Shown here piece after piece: positions 17,854 to 26,449 of a stretch of 64,000 nt of DNA. Under the pieces are notes generated by a model. The model ran no database searches, was not told where the DNA came from, and worked only from the letters and a program-made list of their open reading frames with translations. Numbering within the stretch: position 1 is the first letter of the stretch; each line of letters begins with the position of its first letter. This DNA comes from JBKECY01 sp047975025 (GTDB lineage: Bacteria; Bacillota; Clostridia; Lachnospirales; Lachnospiraceae): assembly GCA_047975025.1 (NCBI GenBank), contig JBKECY010000020.1, forward strand, positions 40,426-104,425, in the 5' to 3' direction. The translations under genes and the position numbers were made by a program.

Positions 17854-19364
17854 ACTACACTCCCCTCTGCACGCGATGCATATCCCATTATAATTTCCTG
17901 TGAGAACTGATCGCGCCCGACCTCGCCCGTCACCTTGCCCTCGCACATTACGATAATTCTATCTGTTATTCCCATAAGCTCCGGCATTTCAGACGAAATC
18001 ACGATAACGCTCTTGCCCTGTTTCGCCAATTTGTTAATCAGTAAATAGATATCTCTTTTGGCTCCTACATCAATTCCCCTGGTGGGCTCATCGAAGATGA
18101 TAACCTCCGGATCTTTGAGAAGCCATTTTGCCAGGACTACTTTCTGCTGGTTGCCGCCGCTTAGGTTTTCCACCATGGCATCCCGGGAGGGTGTCTTGAT
18201 TTTCAGCTCACTGATATACGTATCCGCCGCCTTTTTCTCCTTCTGTGCATCCAGGATTCCATGGGAGGACAGAATATCACCTATCCCGACAAGCGAAATG
18301 TTTTCTTTGACTGAAGCTCTCAAATTCAGGCCTGTATGCTTCCTGTCCTCTGTAATCAAGGCAATTCTATGACGGATGGCATCCAGCGGGTGCTTGATGA
18401 TAACTTCACTGCCGTCCAGGTAAACCGAACCCGCCGATTTCTGGTACATTCCAAAAATCGTCTCGACCACCTCACTGCGTCCGGCGCCCACTAATCCGGC
18501 AATGCCCAGCACTTCCGATTTGTGCAGCGCAAAGCTTACATCATCGAATTTTTTATTTCTGGACAGACCCTTGACTTCAAAGACCACATCACCTATGGTC
18601 GTCGGCTCCTTGGGATAAATCTCGGAGATTTCCCGTCCTACCATGTATTTAATCAGGGAATCTTCATCCAGCTCATGGCTCGGTTTGGTGACAATCCACT
18701 CCCCATCCCGCAAGATGGTAATGGTATCCGATATCTTAAATATTTCATCCATCTTGTGTGAAATATATACGATGCCTACTCCCTGTGCTTTAAGCCTGTC
18801 AATCTGCCTGAACAAGATGACCGCTTCGCGCTCTGTAATAGCAGAGGTGGGCTCATCCATAACAAGTATACGTGCACGCAAAGAGATTGCTTTTACAATT
18901 TCCACCAGCTGCATCTGGGCAATACTTAACTCTCGCATATGAGCTTTCGGATCAATATCAATCTCCATCTCATCGAAATATTTCTGCGTTTCTTCTCTCA
19001 TACGCTCCCGGTCGACGATTTTGAATTTTTCAAACCCTTTTTTCAAAAGCTCACGTCCGGTAAATACATTTTCCGCGACTTCCATATCCAAAAGTACATT
19101 CAACTCCTGATGGATCATGGATATCCCCATATCTCTGGCTTCCCGCGGGTTATGCACATGGATCTCTTCTCCGTTAAAGCGGATATTTCCGGTATCTGCT
19201 TTATAAATGCCCAATAAAATTTTCATCAATGTTGATTTTCCGGCCCCATTTTCTCCCATAAGAGCATGTACCTCGCCAGCTTTTACATTGAGCGAAATAT
19301 CGTTAAGCACTTTAATTCCAGAGAAGGATTTGCTGATATTCTTCATCTCTAATGCATACTTCAT
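17850..19364 (-). CDS. Sugar ABC transporter tandem ATPase (RbsA class)
   Basis: Energises the CUT2 importer; 504 residues with two nucleotide-binding domains. Domain 1 has an intact Walker A (GENGAGKST) and DEPTS Walker B; domain 2 has the family-typical altered P-loop (GLVGAGRSE), signature LSGGNQQK and FDEPTRGID. All features fit a working RbsA. It stops within the permease start codon (ATGA). It forms a clear contrast with the neighbouring tandem ABC protein at 19472-20884, which has lost these motifs. Confidence 0.95.
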   Translation of the reverse strand: MKYALEMKNISKSFSGIKVLNDISLNVKAGEVHALMGENGAGKSTLMKILLGIYKADTGNIRFNGEEIHVHNPREARDMGISMIHQELNVLLDMEVAENVFTGRELLKKGFEKFKIVDRERMREETQKYFDEMEIDIDPKAHMRELSIAQMQLVEIVKAISLRARILVMDEPTSAITEREAVILFRQIDRLKAQGVGIVYISHKMDEIFKISDTITILRDGEWIVTKPSHELDEDSLIKYMVGREISEIYPKEPTTIGDVVFEVKGLSRNKKFDDVSFALHKSEVLGIAGLVGAGRSEVVETIFGMYQKSAGSVYLDGSEVIIKHPLDAIRHRIALITEDRKHTGLNLRASVKENISLVGIGDILSSHGILDAQKEKKAADTYISELKIKTPSRDAMVENLSGGNQQKVVLAKWLLKDPEVIIFDEPTRGIDVGAKRDIYLLINKLAKQGKSVIVISSEMPELMGITDRIIVMCEGKVTGEVGRDQFSQEIIMGYASRAEGSVV

Positions 19365-19471
19365 ATCCTCACCTCTCCTCTACGACTGTTCGGCTTTAGT
19401 CTATCTCTTTTTTGCGTCGTTTGAAACTCACTATCTTTGGAGTTCGGGGGGGCATCTTTAGATTTTATGCA

Positions 19472-20884
19472 TTATTTGTCATTGTCTTTTAAACGGATGA
19501 CCCGGCCGCCCATGGCCTCCGATTCACCCGTGTTGGAAGTAATGATAAGAACTGCAATTCCTTTTTGTGCATATTGCTTAATCATCATCTCCGTAACTTC
19601 ACGCATCGACTTATCTGTTCCGGAAAATGGACGGATACAGATTACCAGACTCGGAAAGTACAAAAGCCATTTGAAGTAGACCAGCTTCTGCTTTTCCACA
19701 TCACTTAAGTCACTGATTGATTTGGCGCAGATATCATACCCCCAGAACTCCCTGCACTGGGCTTCCAGACTCTTCCTGCTTTTCCCTGCCAGAATTGTCC
19801 CCGGAAGTTTTTGTCCGACCACAAGACTTAAGTTTTCCAAGACACTCAGATTATGGAACAACATCTTATCTTTCTTAGTCGGGTTTTCCAGAATACAGCA
19901 GATTCCATTCGGGATTGCATGCTGAAACTCCCTGGCCGTAAAACGGCTGCCTTTAAAATAAATGTCACCTTGTACCGGTGCAATGCTTCCGTTTAGCAGC
20001 CGGATCACATCCTCCGTAGGATAACCACTTTCGTCCAATATGCTGACAATATCACCTTTGGCAATCGAAAACGTGAGGGAGGAGAGTGTTTCTGTTCTCA
20101 CATCCTGAAAGGCGAGCAGACTGCCCTCAATACGCTCTTCTGCGGATTCTCTGCCAGAGAATCGTGTTCTTCCATTGCGCCCTTCGTATAGCTGTATATA
20201 CTCATCCCGGTCAAACACAAACAGCGTATGCCCCTGCTGGAGAACCGAAATACGCTCCGCCAACAATAAGAAACGGCTGTCCTCATGGTCAAATACAAGA
20301 AATGCCATCTTTCTCTCCCTGAACCTTAAGACCATTTGTGCAAATTTGTCTTTGTCGCTTTCGTTTAAAAAGTTAGAGATATCCAGCAGCACGAATACTC
20401 TGGCTCCGCATAAATAGCCGCAAATTAAGAGCAATTCACAAATCTCCAGAATTGTGAACTGCTTCATTTTTTTATCCAGCACCAACTCCGGAATCATGAT
20501 TTTTTTGCATAGCATTCCCACAAGACTAAGCAGCGGTTTCTTCCTTCGGGGAAATTTCTTCATCTTACTGATGTGAATTCTGACAAAATCCAGTCCTGTG
20601 AGCTCTTCGGAAATCCCTTTGAGCTTCTCCACAAAGAAAATCTTCTCGCGCAGCATTCCCTGCTGCTTTTCTGCCGGCAGTTTTTCACCCAGCAGGTAGA
20701 CTTTCCCTTCTGTCAGGGGAATATCTCCTCTTAAGAACAGCTCCAGTTTTTCCTTGGAACGCAGATTGTCAGAGACAATACCGGTAATATCGCCTTCACA
20801 GACCTGTAAAAAAACATCTTCCAGTACCGCACTTCCATTTTGTACAATACCGGCATTTTCGACACGCAGAATTTCCTTTTTCAT
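19472..20884 (-). CDS. Catalytically degenerate tandem ABC protein (RbsA-like, no Walker or signature motifs)
   Basis: A 470-residue protein that aligns along its length with RbsA-type tandem ATPases but lacks their chemistry. In domain 1 the Walker A position reads VSDNLRSKEKL instead of GENGAGKSTL, and the Walker B end reads LLDISNFL. In domain 2 the P-loop position reads ILDESGYPTED, the signature position reads LSDVEKQKLVYFKWLL (compare LSGGNQQKVVLAKWLL in its neighbour), and Walker B reads LVICIRPFSGTD with Asp-Glu replaced by Ile-Arg. The frame is open and has a good ribosome-binding site (CGGAGGAAGT), so it is not a decaying pseudogene. It lies 27 bp after the kinase gene and 107 bp before the functional ATPase. 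A regulatory or structural role linking kinase and transporter is inferred. Confidence 0.82.
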   Translation of the reverse strand: MKKEILRVENAGIVQNGSAVLEDVFLQVCEGDITGIVSDNLRSKEKLELFLRGDIPLTEGKVYLLGEKLPAEKQQGMLREKIFFVEKLKGISEELTGLDFVRIHISKMKKFPRRKKPLLSLVGMLCKKIMIPELVLDKKMKQFTILEICELLLICGYLCGARVFVLLDISNFLNESDKDKFAQMVLRFRERKMAFLVFDHEDSRFLLLAERISVLQQGHTLFVFDRDEYIQLYEGRNGRTRFSGRESAEERIEGSLLAFQDVRTETLSSLTFSIAKGDIVSILDESGYPTEDVIRLLNGSIAPVQGDIYFKGSRFTAREFQHAIPNGICCILENPTKKDKMLFHNLSVLENLSLVVGQKLPGTILAGKSRKSLEAQCREFWGYDICAKSISDLSDVEKQKLVYFKWLLYFPSLVICIRPFSGTDKSMREVTEMMIKQYAQKGIAVLIITSNTGESEAMGGRVIRLKDNDK

Positions 20885-20911
20885 ACTTCCTCCGGGACGC
20901 CCCTGTTCTAC

Positions 20912-21820
20912 TCACACCAGGGGCAGAAATACACTTACGTCGGTTCCTACATCCGGAACGCTAAAGATTCGAATGCCATAATCTTCACCGAAGAGCAGCT
21001 TGATGCGGCTGTTCACATTGATCAGCGCAATCCCGCTTCCTGTCTCACTTTCTTGGCCCAGCTTCGGATCAGATTCCTGTTGTTTGAATATAAGATTCAT
21101 TTTACTCAGTTCTTCCTGCGCAATGCCTACTCCGTCATCTTTGATGTGCACGATAAGGTTTTGCTCTGTGGTATCCACAGAAATACAGATGGTGCCAACG
21201 CCCATTTTGCTCTCCAGTCCATGAAAAATGGCATTTTCCACAATCGGCTGCAAGGTAAGTTTGGGCATTTTAAGCTGCATCAGTTCCGGCTGGTCTTCCG
21301 GCAGCAGAATCTTCATTATCAGTTTTTCTTCAAATCTGTACTTTTGCACTGTGAAGTAGCTCTCCACATTGTCGATTTCATCTTCTAACGTGACCAGCCC
21401 TTTCGTCTCCGTAATGGTATAACGGAAATAGGCTGCCAGCGCCTTCGTTGTTCCGGCGATGCTGGGCATCTGCGCCTCAAGTGCATCACTGCGGATCGCC
21501 TCAAGTGCATTATATAAAAAATGCGGATTGATCTGGTTTTGCAGCGCAAGATATTCCGCCTGCTTCACTTTGAGTTCCGTAAGGTTTTCATTCTCCAGCC
21601 GCTTTCCCAAGGCCAGTACCAGCTCTTCGATTTCTGAATACCTTCTTTTGTCGTTTTCATCCAAAACAGGAAATACCCCGGCTTCAATAAACTGTCTGAG
21701 CATTTCCTTGACTTTGCGATTATTCCGGCTGACAATCATTAGGCAGATGACGGCGAACACCAGCAGTGCCAACAGCAGGGCAACCAACATTCCACTCATC
21801 CCGCTCATGGAACCTCTCAT
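20912..21820 (-). CDS. Sensor histidine kinase of the YesM/LytS class, no extracytoplasmic domain
   Basis: A 302-residue kinase. It has one N-terminal membrane helix (MLVALLLALLVFAVICLMIV), a short linker, and the His_kinase plus HATPase domains: QNQINPHFLYNALEAIRSDAL with the phospho-accepting His, LQPIVENAIFHGLE (N box), IKDDGVGI (G1) and GSGIALINVNSRI (G2). The large extracytoplasmic sensor and HAMP domain usual in YesM kinases are absent. The longest frame begins with TTG at 21838 overlapping the regulator stop; the ATG at 21820 has AGGGAG six bases upstream and was preferred. It follows the response regulator and precedes the degenerate ABC protein. Confidence 0.9.
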   Translation of the reverse strand: MRGSMSGMSGMLVALLLALLVFAVICLMIVSRNNRKVKEMLRQFIEAGVFPVLDENDKRRYSEIEELVLALGKRLENENLTELKVKQAEYLALQNQINPHFLYNALEAIRSDALEAQMPSIAGTTKALAAYFRYTITETKGLVTLEDEIDNVESYFTVQKYRFEEKLIMKILLPEDQPELMQLKMPKLTLQPIVENAIFHGLESKMGVGTICISVDTTEQNLIVHIKDDGVGIAQEELSKMNLIFKQQESDPKLGQESETGSGIALINVNSRIKLLFGEDYGIRIFSVPDVGTDVSVFLPLV

Positions 21821-21838
21821 ACACTTCTCCCTGTACAA

Positions 21839-23458
21839 TCAGATTTTATGGTAGAGTTTTCTATAATCTGACGGACTTAGTCCGGTTACTTTCTTAAACA
21901 ATCTCGAAAAATATTTCAAATCACTGTATCCTACCTGCTCAGCGACTTCGACCATTCCAATATTTTGCTCGGCGAGCAGCTCTTTAGCTTTGTCCACCCG
22001 AATCTGAATCAGGTATTCCGAGAAACCTTGTCCAGTTTCTTTTTTAAAAATAGAGGAAAAATAAGTGGCATTGAACCCGACCAGTTTCCCCATATCCTCC
22101 AGACGCAGCGCCTCTTGGTAATGCTGCTGTACGTATTTTTTGACATCCCGTATGGGCCTGATTTCTGTCTGCCGTTTATCTTCAGCAAAATCCATCATGT
22201 GGTGTCTGAAAAGCACCAGCAGCTGCTCGAATACTTCCTGCAGCGACACGCATCTGCAGAAACGTCTGTAAAATTCATTTTGCATATTTTCCTTGCTCAG
22301 CTCTTCTCCAATATTTCTAAAGCCAAAGTCATATACTTCAATGATTTCACTGCACAGCAATGCGACCAGCATCCCGTCCAGATCCTGCCGCAAAAGTGTC
22401 TCCTGTTTTATCTGCTCAATGGTGCGTACAACTGCATCAACATCGAGTATCTCTATCTGCTTTAACAGCTCATTTCTTACCTTGCTATTGAAAAGCTCCG
22501 TCACCTGCGTCTTGGCCGGCGGCAGATCTGTACTCTCGATGATTCTGCCGGTTCCCAGCAACAGCCGGTTCAATACGGCGCGCTTGGCTTCGTAGATCGA
22601 ATTCTGGATGGAGCACAAAGCATCCGTCACAAGCCCCAGACCTACGGTTACCTGAATATTCCAAAACAAATCCCGCAGGCGTAAAATCTCTTTCATCACC
22701 TTTTTAAGCTTGGCGCGCATTTCCTTTTGGTCAAGTGCATCACTGTGCAGAATCAGGAATACGCCTTCTTCCTTTACAGTGCTTAGAAACTCTTCGTTTT
22801 CCCGCGCAAATTCTTCTTCTACAATTTCCTGAATGCGTTTGAGCAGAATCAGATACGTTTCCTCATTCTCAGTTTCTATTGCAATATCCGGCTTAATGAC
22901 CACTGCCTGGTATACCCCGGACTCATCTTGCACCTGCGGATAACCGGCATTTCTTGCATAGTCTTTTCCCGCAAAGTAATTCGGATTGGCAATCAGGTTC
23001 TCCATGAAATTGCGGCGCATCGTCTGCGCATCTCGTGTGACCTGCTGCTGCAGTTCCTCTGTATGACTCTCTTTTAGCCTTAGTTTATCCTTCTCATTTA
23101 CCACTCTGGTTACAATTGAAATCAGTTCTTCTTCACGAATTGGTTTCAACAGATAGTCTTCCACACCAAATTTAATCGCATTATGTGCATAATCGAACTG
23201 CCTGTGTCCGCTGATAATAATAAAGTAGATGTCTTTATCTAAAGCTTTCGCTTTTTCGATTAACTGCAGGCCATCATATCCGGGCATACGTATATCTGTA
23301 ATGACAATATCGGGTGTTTTATCTTCAATAATCTGCAGCGCAGTTATACCATCCTGCGCTATGCCGACTACTTCGACGCCCAGTGCTTCCCAGTCTATGA
23401 CATTTTGAATCAATTTGCAGACCTTCGCTTCATCATCCGCAATCAATACTTTGTACAT
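21839..23458 (-). CDS. Response regulator with AraC-type DNA-binding domain (YesN class)
   Basis: Transcription factor of 539 residues. The receiver domain starts MYKVLIADDEAKVC and carries DIVITDIRMPGYDGLQL (phospho-acceptor Asp) and YLLKPIREEE (Lys). A long middle region of about 280 residues of unclear fold follows, then a C-terminal AraC double helix-turn-helix (LEDMGKLVGFNATYFSSIFKKETGQGFSEYL and VAEQVGYSDLKYFSRLFKKVTGLSP). The start at 23458 is supported by GGGAGG six bases upstream; an in-frame ATG at 23488 lacks one. Expected to activate the transporter genes downstream. Confidence 0.93.
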   Translation of the reverse strand: MYKVLIADDEAKVCKLIQNVIDWEALGVEVVGIAQDGITALQIIEDKTPDIVITDIRMPGYDGLQLIEKAKALDKDIYFIIISGHRQFDYAHNAIKFGVEDYLLKPIREEELISIVTRVVNEKDKLRLKESHTEELQQQVTRDAQTMRRNFMENLIANPNYFAGKDYARNAGYPQVQDESGVYQAVVIKPDIAIETENEETYLILLKRIQEIVEEEFARENEEFLSTVKEEGVFLILHSDALDQKEMRAKLKKVMKEILRLRDLFWNIQVTVGLGLVTDALCSIQNSIYEAKRAVLNRLLLGTGRIIESTDLPPAKTQVTELFNSKVRNELLKQIEILDVDAVVRTIEQIKQETLLRQDLDGMLVALLCSEIIEVYDFGFRNIGEELSKENMQNEFYRRFCRCVSLQEVFEQLLVLFRHHMMDFAEDKRQTEIRPIRDVKKYVQQHYQEALRLEDMGKLVGFNATYFSSIFKKETGQGFSEYLIQIRVDKAKELLAEQNIGMVEVAEQVGYSDLKYFSRLFKKVTGLSPSDYRKLYHKI

Positions 23459-23485
23459 AGTAAACCTCCCTATATTGCCAATATT

Positions 23486-23527
23486 CAAAAAGACCTGCAG
23501 CTCCCGGTTATGCTAAGGAGCTGCAAG
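23486..23527 (-). terminator. Intrinsic terminator after queT
   Basis: On the minus strand CTTGCAGCTCC and GGAGCTGCAGG pair (11 bp, with one G-T) and are followed by TCTTTTTG. It lies between queT and the response-regulator start and should insulate the two units. Confidence 0.82.
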
Positions 23528-23567
23528 CCTTCTTACTGCTTGCTCATAGGCTCTGACCTAAGGTCTG

Positions 23568-24056
23568 TCATTCACCGGCATACCTAAAAATCACCACTTT
23601 ATACCTATCCAGAATATGCAGAAGTACCATTCCCAGCAATCCGCATGAAATCAATTGACCGGCTCCCACAGAGAGCGCAAGCAACGGAATCGGAATCCCA
23701 ACTCCGTAGCCGTAGTACAGGATAAAAGGGACTGCCAGCATGTTAACTACGATTGGCGGAACCGGCGCCAGCCACTTGTGTCTGCGCAATGCATACGTTG
23801 CAAATGCCGCTGCGAGTGTTGCCAGACTTCCGAAGATAATGTCCGGGAGAATCGCGCCATTCATGATTCCGCTGATCAGACAGCCGAGGAATACCCCCGG
23901 AATGGCCGCCGGTGTAAAAAACGGCAGAATCGTCAGCATCTCTGAGATTCTCACCTGGACAGCTCCATAGCTGATGGGTGAAAACACAATGGTCAGTACA
24001 ACATAAATCGCGGCAATCATTGCCCCTTGTGTGAGGTAAAGTGCTTTTTTGTTCAT
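23568..24056 (-). CDS. queT: QueT-family queuosine-precursor transporter
   Basis: Small membrane S-component-like protein of 162 residues with about five hydrophobic helices, predicted to import a queuosine precursor such as preQ1 through an ECF-type module. It has the family pattern MNKKALYLTQGAMIAAIYVVLT, GAVQVRISEMLTILPFFTPAAIPGVFLGCLISG and a C-terminal LLGMVLLHILDRY. The longest frame starts at 24146, but that includes the riboswitch; the ATG at 24056 follows AAGGAG and matches the family. The preQ1-I aptamer just upstream supports the substrate assignment independently. Confidence 0.93.
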   Translation of the reverse strand: MNKKALYLTQGAMIAAIYVVLTIVFSPISYGAVQVRISEMLTILPFFTPAAIPGVFLGCLISGIMNGAILPDIIFGSLATLAAAFATYALRRHKWLAPVPPIVVNMLAVPFILYYGYGVGIPIPLLALSVGAGQLISCGLLGMVLLHILDRYKVVIFRYAGE

Positions 24057-24067
24057 TCTATTGTTCT

Positions 24068-24107
24068 CCTTAGTTTTTTTGTAGAGTGGATGGTTTCGAA
24101 CACTCTT
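24068..24107 (-). promoter_or_regulatory. preQ1-I riboswitch upstream of queT
   Basis: On the minus strand the leader has a 5' stem AGAGTG closing with CACTCT, a loop with TTCG and AAACCATCC, and the hallmark A-rich tail ACAAAAAAACTAAGG that folds into the pseudoknot. The AAGGAG ribosome-binding site is part of the tail, which predicts translational repression on preQ1 binding. Compared from memory with the Bacillus queC leader, the tail is nearly identical. Confidence 0.88.
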
Positions 24108-24197
24108 TATGAATAGTAAACACTTGAAATTATATACCATACACATTTTTTTGGCAAGTCCGGAAAATGCCTGGTATTTCGTCTGCTTTTTGAGCCG

Positions 24198-25406
24198 TTA
24201 TTCCTCCGCCTCTGTCTGATACTGCGCTTCTCCCACAGAGAACAGCACCACCAGAACAATTCCCACAAGCGTAATACAGCAGCCCACCAGCAATGTCGTA
24301 AACAGCCCCCAGTATTCGAGTATCCAGCCTCCTAACAGATTCCCTATGATATTGCCTACCAGTATGGCCGCTGCAATCATCGCAAGACCTTTGACTTTAT
24401 CGTATTTTTTCATTACCTGGTTTGTGTAGAATACCGAGGCCGGGGTGAACAGGCCAAACGACAGCATTTGAAACGCTTCCGCCAGAAATACCATCGGCAT
24501 ATTCGATGCAAATAAAAAGAGCAGGGATTTTACACCGAAAAAGAAAGCCGCAATTTTAAGAATGTGATGGCTGGGTATCCGCCTGACAATCCTGGTGAAA
24601 AATAACATCGGAGGCAGCTCACAGGCCGCCGCAACACCAAGTGCGGGTCCCACATGCCCGGTATTTCCCTTGGCTTGCAGAATAATTTGAATCAGATAGG
24701 TATTGATCATGGCATGAAAAATAAACAGGCAGATGATTCCAAGCAAAAGCATTGTGAATTTTTTGTATTTAATAAAGAAATCAAAGAGATTCCCGTAGAT
24801 CTTCTCTCCCGCCTCTTTTACCGGTTCTACGATCTCATTTCTTTCGATTTTTAACGTCAGCAGTACGAAAAAGAAGAGCAGATAGTTCAGAATTCCCACC
24901 GGAATAATGACCACCACACCAAAGCGCTCTACGAATGATCCCATAAAAAAAGAAAGAATCGCAAATGCAATCGAGCCAATCCCGCGGGCGGCACCATAAT
25001 TCACATACACGCCCCGATTGATATAATAGACACCAATGGCATTAATCAGCGGCTGAATGATGTTCATGAGTGCCGCCAGAAACACACTGATGCCAAACAC
25101 CAGCGCAAAGGAGCTTGCCGCCCCCTGTAATAAAAGCATGAATAGAAGGGTCACACCTGCCACCAGCAGTGTTACCATCTTCAAAGACATTTTTGTCGTC
25201 TTGTCTGCATAGGCAGCAAGCACAGGCTGCACGACGACAGCCACGATATTTCCACAGGCCAGCGTAAGCCCGATCTGTGCCGCATCAAATCCTCTGGAAA
25301 GCAGAAATACCGAGGCAAAGCCCTGAATCGGACACGAGGCCATCCAAAAGAATACATTCAAAAATGTATAGCGGCCTGTCATATCTTTCTGTGTAGTTTT
25401 CATCAT
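24198..25406 (-). CDS. MFS transporter (oligosaccharide/nucleoside:H+ symporter-like)
   Basis: A 402-residue carrier with about twelve hydrophobic helices and no large soluble domain. It starts MMKTTQKDMTGRYTFLNVFFWMASCPIQGFASVFL and contains an ADKTTKMSL loop between helices 2 and 3, the usual MFS loop position. The organisation resembles the LacY/NupG-like branch (MFS_1_like). Substrate is unknown. The ATG-ATG start lies close after the GDPD gene stop; the two may be in one unit. Confidence 0.85.
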   Translation of the reverse strand: MMKTTQKDMTGRYTFLNVFFWMASCPIQGFASVFLLSRGFDAAQIGLTLACGNIVAVVVQPVLAAYADKTTKMSLKMVTLLVAGVTLLFMLLLQGAASSFALVFGISVFLAALMNIIQPLINAIGVYYINRGVYVNYGAARGIGSIAFAILSFFMGSFVERFGVVVIIPVGILNYLLFFFVLLTLKIERNEIVEPVKEAGEKIYGNLFDFFIKYKKFTMLLLGIICLFIFHAMINTYLIQIILQAKGNTGHVGPALGVAAACELPPMLFFTRIVRRIPSHHILKIAAFFFGVKSLLFLFASNMPMVFLAEAFQMLSFGLFTPASVFYTNQVMKKYDKVKGLAMIAAAILVGNIIGNLLGGWILEYWGLFTTLLVGCCITLVGIVLVVLFSVGEAQYQTEAEE

Positions 25407-25428
25407 TTATTCTCACTCACTATTTAAT

Positions 25429-26253
25429 TTATGATTTTGGTATAAATCCCTCGAATACGATCATTTCATATTGCCGGTTCAGCTTGTCCAGTTCTTCCTG
25501 GCTGCGTATCGTCCACACAGCAGACGTGATTCCGTAAAGCTTTTGGCAGATGATATTGGATAATGTATATCTGTGATTCTTATTGTAAGCAAGAAAATCC
25601 GGCCTGGTACAGAAGTTAAGCAGGGAATTTCCCATGATAAAGCTAATGATCCATGCCTGCTTTCCCTGTGCTTTGTGAAAGTTCGTAAGCAGCATGCCCC
25701 GCAAGATCTTCGGCCGCTGTTTTAAGAACCAGCGAACCGCCAGCGGCTGGAATGAGAAAAACGCCAGCTTTCCCTCGTATGCATCCAGTAGATTGGCAAG
25801 CTCCAGGCAGGCAGTACGATACTCTCTTCCGGCTTTTAACTCAAGTAAGACTGGCACTTTGCCATCTACGATTTGCAGGACTTCCTTGAGCAGCGGGATT
25901 CTCTGTCCGGTACCAAACAGCGTATAGGCCTGCAGCTCTTTATACGTACATCGATTTATTTTTTCAGGAATCTGGCATGCTCTGAGCAGATCCGCGTCAT
26001 GAAAAACCACAATCTTCCTGTCACGAGTCATCTGTACATCCAATTCGATTCCATAGCCTTTTGCAACGGCTGCTTCTACCGCAAGCGCAGAGTTTTCCGG
26101 TATCCCCTCTTCCATACTATGCAGTCCTCTGTGTGCTATATGCCGTTCGGTGAAAGCACGCATTTCACTTTTGCGGTTCAGATGCGGCCATAGCAGACCC
26201 AGATAAAGCAAAAACAACAGCAGCAGCACAAGCAGAACAATTTCCACTCCCAT
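25429..26253 (-). CDS. Glycerophosphodiester phosphodiesterase family protein, membrane-anchored
   Basis: Predicted to hydrolyse glycerophosphodiesters to glycerol-3-phosphate and alcohol. It has one N-terminal membrane helix (VEIVLLVLLLLFLLYLGLLW) followed by a GDPD TIM barrel: HIAHRGLH, PENSALAVEAAVAKGYGIELDVQMT and VVFHDADL provide the metal and catalytic residues, and PVLLELK the later acidic pair. Length is 274 residues from the ATG at 26253, which has GAGGAGGGG upstream; the longer frame from 26319 has no such site. It faces the zinc-regulated operon across a divergent intergenic region. Confidence 0.9.
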   Translation of the reverse strand: MGVEIVLLVLLLLFLLYLGLLWPHLNRKSEMRAFTERHIAHRGLHSMEEGIPENSALAVEAAVAKGYGIELDVQMTRDRKIVVFHDADLLRACQIPEKINRCTYKELQAYTLFGTGQRIPLLKEVLQIVDGKVPVLLELKAGREYRTACLELANLLDAYEGKLAFFSFQPLAVRWFLKQRPKILRGMLLTNFHKAQGKQAWIISFIMGNSLLNFCTRPDFLAYNKNHRYTLSNIICQKLYGITSAVWTIRSQEELDKLNRQYEMIVFEGFIPKS

Positions 26254-26373
26254 AGCCCCTCCTCTGATTTCAATAACATCCTCTGCACCACTATGGGTGC
26301 GCGTTCCATCATTATACAAATAATCCGGTTAATATACAAGTACCTGAGAACATATCTCAAAAAACGCTTTTGC

Positions 26374-26402
26374 TTGACAAACCGACTTCCTGCTTCTATA
26401 CT
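26374..26402 (+). promoter_or_regulatory. Sigma-A promoter of the first zinc operon
   Basis: TTGACA at 26374-26379 and TATACT at 26397-26402 are separated by exactly 17 bp. The expected start point falls in the palindrome that follows. Confidence 0.88.
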
Positions 26403-26408
26403 TTTCAT

Positions 26409-26425
26409 ATGCGAATCATTCGCAT
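26409..26425. promoter_or_regulatory. Perfect 17-bp palindrome, candidate Zur operator
   Basis: ATGCGAATCATTCGCAT is a perfect 8-1-8 inverted repeat placed 6 bp after the -10 box, a position where a bound repressor blocks initiation. A related copy precedes the Fur/Zur-family gene at 30278. Metal-transport content of both operons points to zinc-responsive control. Confidence 0.85.
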
Positions 26426-26449
26426 CTGATAGCAATTACAGGAGATAGT

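Noticed and set aside
19472..20884. Reading the degenerate ABC gene as a pseudogene
   Set aside because: The frame is uninterrupted over 470 codons, has a strong ribosome-binding site and normal operon spacing.
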